Shown: positions 26,064-34,998 of the stretch, one piece after another
Layout: each line of letters starts with the position of its first letter
Numbering within the stretch: position 1 is the stretch's first letter
Assembly (NCBI GenBank): GCA_013375495.1
Contig: JABXKC010000010.1
Location: 35,316 to 99,315 of the forward strand
Reading direction: 5' to 3'
Length of the DNA: 64,000 bases
From: Promethearchaeota archaeon
GTDB taxonomy: Archaea > Asgardarchaeota > Lokiarchaeia > Sigynarchaeales > SOKP01
The notes under the pieces: generated by a model
The model's database searches: none
What the model saw: only the letters and a program-made list of their open reading frames with translations
What the model was told of the DNA's origin: nothing
Made by a program: the position numbers and the translations under genes

Positions 26064-27626
26064 TTAAAAATTTAATTCAAAGTTAAAACCGGTTAATTCA
26101 TAATATACAGGAGAAAATAATTTAATGGTTCTGTAAAATTCTTTATCCGTAATTTGAAATGGTTTTGCGTAAATAATCTCTTCAACTTTTTGTATAAACG
26201 GATATATTGTGGCGGGACTTAGATTTAAATTCTTAACTGAAATTATTGCAAAATCTCTTATCGTCTCATTATTTTTTCTAATCCTACCAAATTTAGCTCC
26301 TATTAAATCCATGTAAATTGCAATAAATAGATAGGATAAAGATTCTTCTAACCTACCAGATTCCTTTAGAATTTTAAGATTTACTATTTTATCCTCAAGA
26401 GGTAGATTTACTACTTTAGATAATTTATTTTGTTTCTTATAATAACGATAACCATAAAATGCCAAACCCCCTACTACAACACCGATTATTGGAAGAAAAA
26501 TTGAGAAGAATAACAGGAAAGGAGGTGTTGACGGCGTTTGAATTGTAACGAAATGTTGAGTGCTTAAGTTTTTTCCTAAAGCATTTGGTAACTGAACAGA
26601 AATAGATGCTTGTCCCGTCCAATCAGGGAGCGAATGCACAACTGAGAACCGCCCATTTAGATCTGTTTGAACTGATTGGACAAAAGAACCTTCATAAAAT
26701 ATGTCGACGAATCTTTTATTTATAGCGAGAGATGGATCTTCTCTAGAGACCACTTGTCCCGATATTCGTAAATCACTTGAAGCAGTTATTGTTGTAGGAA
26801 GGCTCCAAATGCACGAAATATTCGAAAAAAGTTTCATATTCGTTAGCCATATTTCGGAATATCCAATATCCGGAGACAATTCAAAAGTAAGCCTTAAATC
26901 CAAATTAGTAATTCCAATATCTGGAATAAAAATCGGTTGAATCAAACCTGAACCATCGGTGAAAACGAAGTTACTATCGACAATAACGGGACCATCATAC
27001 CAATAATAATTTATTAAAGATGAAGGAATTGCCGAATCATCTAATTGTCTTAAATAATCGTCAAAATCAAAATCATAAAATTCTCCTATTAATTTAGCAT
27101 TTACAGGAGCATTAACATCAAAATAAGAAGTAGTATTTACATTTATTATATAATGAGTGCGATATTCAACAGTATCAGGAGTAGAATCGATTACTGTTGC
27201 TTCAATTTTATGAGACGAGTATATATCAAGTGAAGGATCGATAATAAAATCTATTTGAAAATAACCGTTCGAATCTGTAACATCGTTAAAATTGGAAAAT
27301 ACTACATCATCCACTTCAATAGCAACGGCATAATCCGGTTTTCCTTCTCCACCAGGAGGGATTCTGTTAAAAAGTCTTCCTTGTACACTAATTATACTGT
27401 TGTGAGTAAAACGGGAATTATTAATCCCTACGGGGTTAATTAGATCTAATGTAGCCCAAATACCTGAACTTTTTATGTTTTGATCTTTATTGTGAAGAAT
27501 CTGATAATTTGGCATTTGAAGATTTGGCAAACTCGGAAAAATGATGAAGATACAGATTAATACGAGAACTGTATAACTTACTTTTTTATTAGGTTTTAAT
27601 AAATTTATTATTCTCATAATAATCAT
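26064..27626 (-). CDS. Membrane-anchored Ig-like protein with cytoplasmic DUF4129-like domain
   Basis: 520 residues: N-terminal signal-anchor (about 17-36), an extracellular region with two Ig/transthyretin-like beta domains (about 60-360; repeated pattern DxNGxFxVxH/DxNGYFQID), a membrane helix near 372-395, and a cytoplasmic helical domain 400-520. The last is paralogous to the whole small protein at 25572. It lies 22 bases after the giant pseudo-transglutaminase gene and probably links surface domains to the MoxR machinery inside. The start could be ATG 27626 or the near in-frame ATG 27617. Confidence 0.68.
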   Translation of the reverse strand: MIIMRIINLLKPNKKVSYTVLVLICIFIIFPSLPNLQMPNYQILHNKDQNIKSSGIWATLDLINPVGINNSRFTHNSIISVQGRLFNRIPPGGEGKPDYAVAIEVDDVVFSNFNDVTDSNGYFQIDFIIDPSLDIYSSHKIEATVIDSTPDTVEYRTHYIINVNTTSYFDVNAPVNAKLIGEFYDFDFDDYLRQLDDSAIPSSLINYYWYDGPVIVDSNFVFTDGSGLIQPIFIPDIGITNLDLRLTFELSPDIGYSEIWLTNMKLFSNISCIWSLPTTITASSDLRISGQVVSREDPSLAINKRFVDIFYEGSFVQSVQTDLNGRFSVVHSLPDWTGQASISVQLPNALGKNLSTQHFVTIQTPSTPPFLLFFSIFLPIIGVVVGGLAFYGYRYYKKQNKLSKVVNLPLEDKIVNLKILKESGRLEESLSYLFIAIYMDLIGAKFGRIRKNNETIRDFAIISVKNLNLSPATIYPFIQKVEEIIYAKPFQITDKEFYRTIKLFSPVYYELTGFNFELNF

Positions 27627-27648
27627 CGTATCATTAATTTTTTATTAA

Positions 27649-30600
27649 TTAAGGCTCTCTGAATAATTCTATTTCAAAAAATTCTACGTAATAATAATCG
27701 GGAGCACTAAAATTGTCTTTAGGGTAGAATGTAACCCATACTTCGGCGTTATCAGGCCAACTACCTACAAGTAAAGATATGTTAAAGAAACCGTTAATAT
27801 CAGTGAAACCCGTGGCAGTTGCCAGCACATTTCCTACGCTATCTCTTATAGTAACATTTATTTCCATAAAAGCCATAGCAGTTCCGTTATCCCAGTTTAA
27901 GAATCCGTAGGCATATAGATCATCATCAAAATAAAATTGATCTTTAACAACTCTAGTATCGTAGTTTCCATTTATATTAGTACCAGCAGTGATATTGATT
28001 GGAATTATCATACTTATTTCTGTTTCCATGTAATTTGTCAGAGAGATTCCAAAATCATTAATACTCCCAGTAAAGTAAATTAGAATGTAATAACTGCCTT
28101 GAGGGCAACTCAAAAATATGCCACTGTTGTCGTATAAATAATTTCCACCATAAACGGTTCTAATTTGAGGACCATTTAAGTTTAAATGCCCTGAAACATC
28201 TACAAACGAATCATTCAATAAGATTAACCCCATTAATAATCCATCTAAATTCGTCCCATTCTGTTGAAGCACTCCATCAACATTAAACTGATGAAAATTC
28301 CTTTGTATAACATTTCTATCGACATTAATTGAAATACTAATAGTATCATTAATAACAACATATGTTGTGTTAAAAGAACTAAATGTATGATAATTTACTC
28401 GAAACCTGAGCAAACCAGCATGTAAGTCGTTTGTAGACAGGTTAAATTGAACAAAACCAGTTGAGGTGCTTGGAAAAGTGTATGAATCTAAGAGATCATT
28501 AGTGTAATCGTCATAAATGTATACTGTTCTAGATTCGAATGACTCGGCATGAACCAACTGTACTTGGACATGGATAGTTTCACCAAAATTATATGTTTCT
28601 GGCGGATTTGTATTGTTATAAAAGGGAAGGGTTGGGTTACCTTCTACAGATAATAATATATCGAGAAATTCAGGATCATTTACTTCTAGATCAAGATTTC
28701 CAGTATCAAAAGAGGTAAAATTACTAAAACCACCGAGGTAAAAATTGTGTTCGTTATTTACAATAAAAGGCCATGAGTACATAAACCACCCATCAAACGC
28801 GACAATTATAGTATAATTTTGCCTTGGAGTTGAACTTATTACTTTATATGTTAAATCAAATTCCCCACTTTCGTCTAGGCGCAAGAACCCGTTCGTTAAA
28901 TTGAGATAACTAGTATAATCTGTAAAGAATTCGTCATACATGTATACGAAAACTCTTGCGTATTTTATTGGCGAAAGGTTCGTGGAGTCGTTTACATAAC
29001 CATGTAAATTAAAATTTCTATTAGTCGAACCACTCCTTGCAACAATATTAGGAGTTGGACCACTTTCAAGATTTATAGCTATTGGTGCATTTAAAATAAA
29101 ATAGGAATAATTATAATTAGGCCCCCATCTAGCATACACTTGGTGAGGTCCTGCAACAGTGAAGAAATCAGTATTATAAATTAGGCTCGTAGAGCCGTTA
29201 ATTGTTTGAGTTGAACCGATTAAGATATCTTGTGTTACATCGTAAAAATCAACCCATTCCCCGTCTCCTATGGGAATTCCCCCAGATTCGAGATATACAC
29301 TTAGATTCACATATCCATTCCGATAAATAACGGGTTGGTTATAATCGTCAGAAGGAGTACCATCAATCCAAAAATTAAATGTTAAAGTGGTTGGAGTTGT
29401 TACCATTAGTTCATTCGTAAATGTCGAGGATGTATTAATGTACGGTAAATTGAAAAAGGCAGGATACATCGGATGACCCATCCGGTTAATAGTGCCATTA
29501 AAATCAAGTCGTAGAGTATAATTACCAGTTGGAGTATTAGATGCAACTTCGAAACCTAAATTAAAATATCCATTAAAATCTGTCCAAATCGTACTACTTG
29601 GTATCAGGTATGGAGAATAATCTATTCCACCCCTTAATAGTTTTAAATCCACCATTGAATTCCTGATCGGTCTGCCAGTAGTACGGTCCAGAAGCTCTCC
29701 TTCTATATTGAAAAAGGTATTGCTGGCTCCAACAGCTGTACGATTAATTTCTCGAGGGGTTGGTCCTGAAAATATATTTATTATTGGTTCTTCATTCAAT
29801 ATAAAATAGGAATGATTTTCTTCAATCCCTATCTTAGCATATAATAAATTAGGCCCCGTTGTCATTAGATTATTTACAATATAATTGTATGTAGCTATTC
29901 CATTAGCATCCGTAGTATTCGCGCCTATTTGCATACCACTCCAAAAATCGAAAAATTGGACATTTTGATTTGGAAGAGGATAATTTGTTTCGTTTACTAC
30001 CTTTGCTTTTAAGATTAAATTAGTAAATCTATTTACTACAGGGGAATCTGGGATATTAGAGGGAACATCATTTATATAAAACCATACTTTTTTGACTATA
30101 CCCTTTGTTACATTTAAATCCATTTTATTACTTGAATCATTTACAAAACCTAACGCTAAAGGATTAAAATACCAACTTCCATTCGCGTCTACCCTTAAAT
30201 CATATTGACCGATAGGAACTGAGGGATGAATGTTGATAATAATGTCAAAAAAGCCATACGGATCTGCGTTAAAATAACTCATATCAAATGGTGGGGTACC
30301 GACTCTATTATTTGTACCCTTTTGAAGTAGTACGACCTCCAATGTCGTTCCACCTACATTAGTATTAGCAACAGGATCATATACATAACCTTGAATGTTT
30401 GTAGAAGTATCAATTGAAATATTTATTTCTTGAGGATTAATGTTCTGGAGATTTACCTGAATATCACCATATACAGTATATGTAGTAGTTTCATTGACAT
30501 CTGGATTAAATTGAGCAAAAATGTAATGTGGACCGACTACTTGTAAATCATCAATATCTATTACGATTGAAACATCCCCAACTAAATTTGTATCGAATTG

Positions 30601-32085
30601 ACCTAGAATCTGTAAAGAAGTTAAATCATAAAAAGAAATCGTTGCACCCTCTACAGGAATGCCATCAAGTGTTAATGAAGCTGTGAGACCTGCTGTAGTG
30701 CCTCTATATCCCGCGGTAAAATTTGAATTTAAGGTGAGAGAATAATTGGCTAAGCTAGGAGGAACACTTCCGTAATTATCATAATAAATATCCATTTGAA
30801 TCCAAATTCCATCACCACTTACATCTGTTGGGACATATATTTCCGCCCAATTGTACATATTTTTATATTTTATTGCAATAGCATTTTTGCCTTCAGAATT
30901 ATCAAATTGCTCTTCAGCTAAAAAACTATTGAATCCATCAACAAAACGGCTTGCTATGCCAAAAGCTCTTGCAAATGCACAAAAAGCTGAAGTGAAATCA
31001 GACCAATAACCAATTCCTTCTTCAAGAAACCATTCTACCTGATCATATCCGTCCGGAGCTGGATTGTATTGACTTGGGTCGGCAATTCTAATGAAATTAT
31101 ATTGTAAATAATTTCTAATTTTATCAGCAACAATGAAAGTATTGTCAGAACTTAATATTGTCGCATTAATTTGGTTGAGATGATATGCAAAATCATCGTT
31201 ATTGATAATGTATGCCCCTATTGTATCACCTTTTAATTGTAAATATTTATTTTTTAGAGGAATAGGGGTATATGAAGGTTCTATTGCCATTGCATCTATT
31301 TCTGAGCTAGTTGGTAAATGTAATCCAAACATTTCGTATGTCATATTGACATCCTCATCCATACTAAAATCAATATCTAAGGTTGTACAATTAAATTCGT
31401 CTTTGTATAAATCAGGTGTTCCTAGCATATTATTCGCTTGAACACTATTTTCCATAACAAAAGGAGTATCAAATAGAGTGGGTATAACCATGGAATTTAT
31501 ACCAATATTAGGAGTAAGTGGTATTTTTAAAGAAAGGATATCCTTATCCCAATGTTGGGAAAAATAATCATTATAGGTGTAATAAGAATAAGGTGCTGTA
31601 GCAGCAGAGGAGTGCCACCCATCTCCCGTGTATTCGTCAAAACTTTCATATTTCCATAATTTCGTTAAAATTTTGGTGTAGTTATCGTAGTCATATATTC
31701 TAAATACTTCAACTTCAGAGAACATAAGTGCTGCAAGGGCTTGTCCATAATCGCTTAAATCCAGATCATCAATATCACCATCAAACATGTCTGCTAAGGC
31801 ATCTAAAAGATCTGATAATTGGTCTGTTGTTAAATTAAGATCAGAAAACAAATCCTGAAAATCAGATATGTTATAGGGGAATGGAGGAAGTACTAATATA
31901 ACATCCTCATCTTCAGCTTCAGATAATCGGTCACTTGGAGGGGGTCTTTGAGAATCCCAAAGCAGGCTAAAGAAAAATGTTGAAAAAGCAAACGCAGCAA
32001 CTAATAAAACAGCTGTAAGGATGATTTTGATAATTCTTTTTTTATTGATTGGGGTTGCTAATAAATCCTCACGAAATTCTGACAT
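27649..32085 (-). CDS. Giant surface protein: pseudo-transglutaminase plus Ig-like repeats
   Basis: 1478 residues. A membrane helix at about 18-42 anchors it, an acidic segment follows, then a transglutaminase-like domain (about 300-440) and Ig/transthyretin-like modules to the C-terminus. The modules are duplicated in units of about 235 residues marked by SYFILN...SGPTP near residues 760 and 1000. In the transglutaminase fold, the catalytic Cys position (G-x-C-x-x-F-A-S-A-F) is Trp361 in GYWSDFTSAF. The His of HAW is Tyr411 in YNWAE, while the Asp survives as Asp432 (WIQMD). So the fold is kept but the triad is broken; a binding role is likelier than catalysis. It heads the envelope operon, as TgpA-type genes do in bacteria. 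ATG start. Confidence 0.8.
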   Translation of the reverse strand: MSEFREDLLATPINKKRIIKIILTAVLLVAAFAFSTFFFSLLWDSQRPPPSDRLSEAEDEDVILVLPPFPYNISDFQDLFSDLNLTTDQLSDLLDALADMFDGDIDDLDLSDYGQALAALMFSEVEVFRIYDYDNYTKILTKLWKYESFDEYTGDGWHSSAATAPYSYYTYNDYFSQHWDKDILSLKIPLTPNIGINSMVIPTLFDTPFVMENSVQANNMLGTPDLYKDEFNCTTLDIDFSMDEDVNMTYEMFGLHLPTSSEIDAMAIEPSYTPIPLKNKYLQLKGDTIGAYIINNDDFAYHLNQINATILSSDNTFIVADKIRNYLQYNFIRIADPSQYNPAPDGYDQVEWFLEEGIGYWSDFTSAFCAFARAFGIASRFVDGFNSFLAEEQFDNSEGKNAIAIKYKNMYNWAEIYVPTDVSGDGIWIQMDIYYDNYGSVPPSLANYSLTLNSNFTAGYRGTTAGLTASLTLDGIPVEGATISFYDLTSLQILGQFDTNLVGDVSIVIDIDDLQVVGPHYIFAQFNPDVNETTTYTVYGDIQVNLQNINPQEINISIDTSTNIQGYVYDPVANTNVGGTTLEVVLLQKGTNNRVGTPPFDMSYFNADPYGFFDIIINIHPSVPIGQYDLRVDANGSWYFNPLALGFVNDSSNKMDLNVTKGIVKKVWFYINDVPSNIPDSPVVNRFTNLILKAKVVNETNYPLPNQNVQFFDFWSGMQIGANTTDANGIATYNYIVNNLMTTGPNLLYAKIGIEENHSYFILNEEPIINIFSGPTPREINRTAVGASNTFFNIEGELLDRTTGRPIRNSMVDLKLLRGGIDYSPYLIPSSTIWTDFNGYFNLGFEVASNTPTGNYTLRLDFNGTINRMGHPMYPAFFNLPYINTSSTFTNELMVTTPTTLTFNFWIDGTPSDDYNQPVIYRNGYVNLSVYLESGGIPIGDGEWVDFYDVTQDILIGSTQTINGSTSLIYNTDFFTVAGPHQVYARWGPNYNYSYFILNAPIAINLESGPTPNIVARSGSTNRNFNLHGYVNDSTNLSPIKYARVFVYMYDEFFTDYTSYLNLTNGFLRLDESGEFDLTYKVISSTPRQNYTIIVAFDGWFMYSWPFIVNNEHNFYLGGFSNFTSFDTGNLDLEVNDPEFLDILLSVEGNPTLPFYNNTNPPETYNFGETIHVQVQLVHAESFESRTVYIYDDYTNDLLDSYTFPSTSTGFVQFNLSTNDLHAGLLRFRVNYHTFSSFNTTYVVINDTISISINVDRNVIQRNFHQFNVDGVLQQNGTNLDGLLMGLILLNDSFVDVSGHLNLNGPQIRTVYGGNYLYDNSGIFLSCPQGSYYILIYFTGSINDFGISLTNYMETEISMIIPINITAGTNINGNYDTRVVKDQFYFDDDLYAYGFLNWDNGTAMAFMEINVTIRDSVGNVLATATGFTDINGFFNISLLVGSWPDNAEVWVTFYPKDNFSAPDYYYVEFFEIELFREP

Positions 32086-32272
32086 ATTTACTCTATTATA
32101 CCCTTAACTTTTCCATATTAAAGTTTGCAATATTAATTAAAATTATACTATAAATAATTTTCCTAATAATTCAGATTGATATGAAATATTGAATAAAAAA
32201 AAATTAAATCAGTAAAAAGTTGATTTGGGCGTTATTGAAACATATTTAAAAAAGGTGAAAAATAAAAATAAT

Positions 32273-33121
32273 TTAAAATTCAAAACCACATTTTGTACAA
32301 ACGCTCTTCTTTGCGTATTGGGGTTTGGGGATATAACTCAAGATTTTTGATTTATCCTCAACCTCTTTAATTGCAAATCCAGTAGCGCCACAATTAGGAC
32401 AGATTCTTCTACCTAATCCAATTCCTCCACCTGCACTAGGAGCAGGTGCTGTTGACGGAGAAGAAGTTGGTGAGGGACCAAAAGAAGGAGTACTCCCTAG
32501 TGTTGGAGATTGGGAAGTGATTCCTTGAGCTAAGCTTGAGGGCATTACGGCCTTAGGTTCTTTTAATTCTTGGATTCTTTTATCTTTATAAGCTGATTCT
32601 TCTTGCAACTTGCTAATTTGAGCTTGTAGTGGTCCAATTTGTTGTTGTAAGTTCATATTTTGTTGTTGGACTTGTTGAAGTTGACCTTCTAACTGAGGAA
32701 TGTGAGCTTGCAATTGTGCTTTCTCATTATTTATTTGAGTGATTTGACCTTGAAAACCTTCTATTGTTGTTTGAAGACTTTGAATTTGACCAGTTAATTG
32801 GTTTATTTGATTATCTTTAGAAGCGATTTGTGCATTTAGATTAGCATATTCAGCATTCATTTGGTTAATCTGATTTTGCATTTGACCTAATGCATTGTCT
32901 TTTTCTTGAACTTGAGAGATTACGGCATTGTAGTCTGCCTGTGAAGGACCACTTGGGATTGTAGGGGCGGGCTCATATACTGGAGCTTCATATGATGGTG
33001 CGGGAGGGGGAGGCGATGTTGGAGGGGGCATTGATGGGGGAGGTATAGTTGGTGGTTGGACAGGGGGAGGACCACGAGGTTTATACTCTTCTTCGTCATC
33101 TTTTTCATATTCATCCGACAT
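32273..33121 (-). CDS. Proline-rich coiled-coil protein with C-terminal zinc ribbon
   Basis: 282 residues in three parts. Residues about 15-58 form an acidic then proline-rich tract (PPPVQPP, PPPSMPPP, SPPPPAP). Residues about 65-190 form a long Gln-rich coiled coil (IxxLxxQIxxLQ heptads). Then comes a Ser/Pro linker, and a zinc ribbon at 239-282 (CPNCGATG and CTKCGFEF). The layout recalls actin-assembly scaffolds that recruit profilin through polyproline, but no family match is evident to me and this role is speculative. It could instead be a membrane or cell-division scaffold. It is monocistronic, upstream of the giant surface operon on the same strand (187-base gap). ATG start. Confidence 0.7.
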   Translation of the reverse strand: MSDEYEKDDEEEYKPRGPPPVQPPTIPPPSMPPPTSPPPPAPSYEAPVYEPAPTIPSGPSQADYNAVISQVQEKDNALGQMQNQINQMNAEYANLNAQIASKDNQINQLTGQIQSLQTTIEGFQGQITQINNEKAQLQAHIPQLEGQLQQVQQQNMNLQQQIGPLQAQISKLQEESAYKDKRIQELKEPKAVMPSSLAQGITSQSPTLGSTPSFGPSPTSSPSTAPAPSAGGGIGLGRRICPNCGATGFAIKEVEDKSKILSYIPKPQYAKKSVCTKCGFEF

Positions 33122-33236
33122 ATTTATCTTCTCTTATGTTTAATCCTAAAAATTACATTATTTGTAACTTTAATAGTGAATTTTGTTTATAAACTATAGC
33201 ACAAAAGTGTGATTTGTTTTGATTGGTAGTCGATAA

Positions 33237-34322
33237 TTAAAAGCAATTCCAATAAGGTTTCAGAGAATCCTTTAGGTTAGGGATAACTTTGTTATTAACA
33301 TAATTTAGAACATCTTTATCAGAATCTCTAGATTTTTCTTCTATTAGCTGGTTTTTATTATTAAGGACTTGAAGACAATTATATACCGCTTTAGCTTGTT
33401 TATCAATCTCATATCCCCCCTCTAAAGTAATTAGAATTCGATCTTTGGCGTATTTTTGGGCAATTTCCTTTATTTTTTTTAAGTAGTTTGCTGGGCCTTG
33501 GTAAGTCCATCCCATATTTGTAAGTCTATCAGTCCAATGTGTATCAAATCCTGCAGAAATCAGTATAAATTCTGGTTTAAATTCGTCGCAAACTGGAGCA
33601 ATGATTTCATTAAAGAATATTATATTAACATCGTCAGCTGCTCTTGGAGGCATAGGGAAATTTATTATTTTTCCTTCTCCCGCTTTATTTCCAATATCGT
33701 TAATGAATCCTGTCCCAGGGTAAAGAGTTCTTCCATCCTGGTGTGAGTCAAAAAAGACAACTTCGCCATTTTCAGAACCGTTATAAAAAATATCTGAAGT
33801 CCCATTTCCGGCGTGACAATCCCAATCAATTATTGCAACTCTTTTAACATTCTTTTCTCTTAAAAGATATTCAGCAGCAATAGCTATATTATTGAATATG
33901 CAAAAACCTGCACATTTATAAGAGTTTGAATGATGGCCTGGGGGTCTAACTGAAGCAAATACATTATTAACTTCAGCCTCCAAAATACAATCAATTCCAT
34001 TTAAATTACCGCCCACACTGTATAATGAAGCTTCATAGGTTTTAGCAGATACAGCTGTGTCCATATCTAGATTTTGGATATGTCCAGTAACTCTAGCCAC
34101 TTCACTAACTTCTTTAACTTCGTTAATTAAACTCTCTTGATGAACATATTTAATCTGTTCTGTAGTAGCTTTTCTAGGGGCGATCAACTCAAAGTCTGGA
34201 TTTTCCAAAACTTTTTTTTCCTCCATAAAATCCATGATCCCAATAAGTCTTTCGTGAGATTCAACATGAACACCTATTCGATGCTCTAAATAAATAGGAT
34301 CATATACTATACCAGTCTTCAT
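33237..34322 (-). CDS. Histone deacetylase / acetylpolyamine amidohydrolase family enzyme
   Basis: 361 residues. HDAC fold with RPPGHH (His130, His131) as catalytic pair, IIDWDCHAGNGT (Asp168, His170) and SAGFDTH as zinc ligands, and LEGGY for the catalytic Tyr. Removes acetyl groups from amino groups; candidates are acetyl-lysine on chromatin proteins or acetylated polyamines. No acetyltransferase or histone gene is nearby. The C-terminal 50 residues are charged and go beyond the core. ATG start; divergent from the GTPase gene (137 bases). Confidence 0.93.
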   Translation of the reverse strand: MKTGIVYDPIYLEHRIGVHVESHERLIGIMDFMEEKKVLENPDFELIAPRKATTEQIKYVHQESLINEVKEVSEVARVTGHIQNLDMDTAVSAKTYEASLYSVGGNLNGIDCILEAEVNNVFASVRPPGHHSNSYKCAGFCIFNNIAIAAEYLLREKNVKRVAIIDWDCHAGNGTSDIFYNGSENGEVVFFDSHQDGRTLYPGTGFINDIGNKAGEGKIINFPMPPRAADDVNIIFFNEIIAPVCDEFKPEFILISAGFDTHWTDRLTNMGWTYQGPANYLKKIKEIAQKYAKDRILITLEGGYEIDKQAKAVYNCLQVLNNKNQLIEEKSRDSDKDVLNYVNNKVIPNLKDSLKPYWNCF

Positions 34323-34390
34323 TTAAATATCCTCTTTAGTATTACCAGAAATAATAATTGATTTATTATTTAGGATTTAATTAATAAACT

Positions 34391-34398
34391 ATTTATAA
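34391..34398 (+). promoter_or_regulatory. TATA-box promoter of the small GTPase gene
   Basis: ATTTATAA lies about 62-69 bases before the ATG, a normal distance for a TATA box with a leader of about 35 bases. Confidence 0.4.
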
Positions 34399-34459
34399 CT
34401 TCTTATTATGTTAATTGCTAAATAAATAAAAAGATCTAATAGAAATTTCGTTAATTTTA

Positions 34460-34972
34460 ATGGTTTATCGTATCAAAGTTATTATAATAGGAGAAGCAGG
34501 AGTAGGCAAGACTTCCTTAGTGAAAAAATTTGTATCCGGTCGTTTTACTAGTGATTATCGAGTTTCGATAGGTGCGAACTTGTTCGTTAAGGAGTTAATA
34601 TTAGACTCAGATATAGAAGTCACTATTCAAATTTGGGATATTGCTGGTCAAGAAAAATGGGTTAAAATGAGACATTTATATTATAGAGGTGCTCATGGCG
34701 CTTTATTTGTCGGAGATATTACTAGAAGAAATACCTTTAAGCAATTAAAAGAGTTTTGGAACCCAGATCTCCAAAAATTTTGTGGGGAAATTCCAAAAAT
34801 ATTAGTTGTAAATAAGGTAGATTTAGAACCCATTGTGTCTAATAATGACATAGAGAAATTAGCTCAAATTATCAATGTAAATGCAATTCTTTTTACATCT
34901 GCTAAAAATGGTCAAAATGTCGAGGAGGCATTTCATCGAATAGCTGAAAGGATTGTTAAATCTAAACTATAA
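34460..34972 (+). CDS. Rab/Ras-family small GTPase
   Basis: 170 residues, a full Ras-superfamily G domain: P-loop GEAGVGKTS at 11-19, switch I with SIGANLF (Ser36 where Rab/Ras has Thr), WDIAGQE at 59-65, NKVD at 118-121 and TSAKNGQ near 150. Overall pattern is Rab-like. There is no C-terminal cysteine, so prenylation as in eukaryotic Rabs is not possible; membrane binding, if any, must work otherwise. Roadblock and TRAPP-like proteins in the window are candidate regulators by family analogy only. Confidence 0.95.
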   Translation: MVYRIKVIIIGEAGVGKTSLVKKFVSGRFTSDYRVSIGANLFVKELILDSDIEVTIQIWDIAGQEKWVKMRHLYYRGAHGALFVGDITRRNTFKQLKEFWNPDLQKFCGEIPKILVVNKVDLEPIVSNNDIEKLAQIINVNAILFTSAKNGQNVEEAFHRIAERIVKSKL

Positions 34973-34998
34973 GAAAAAGGCTAACTATCTCTCCAACC

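Noticed and set aside
32273..33121. Formin or Ena/VASP homologue
   Set aside because: Only the proline tract and coiled coil are shared; no FH2 or EVH domain is present, so no family name is given.
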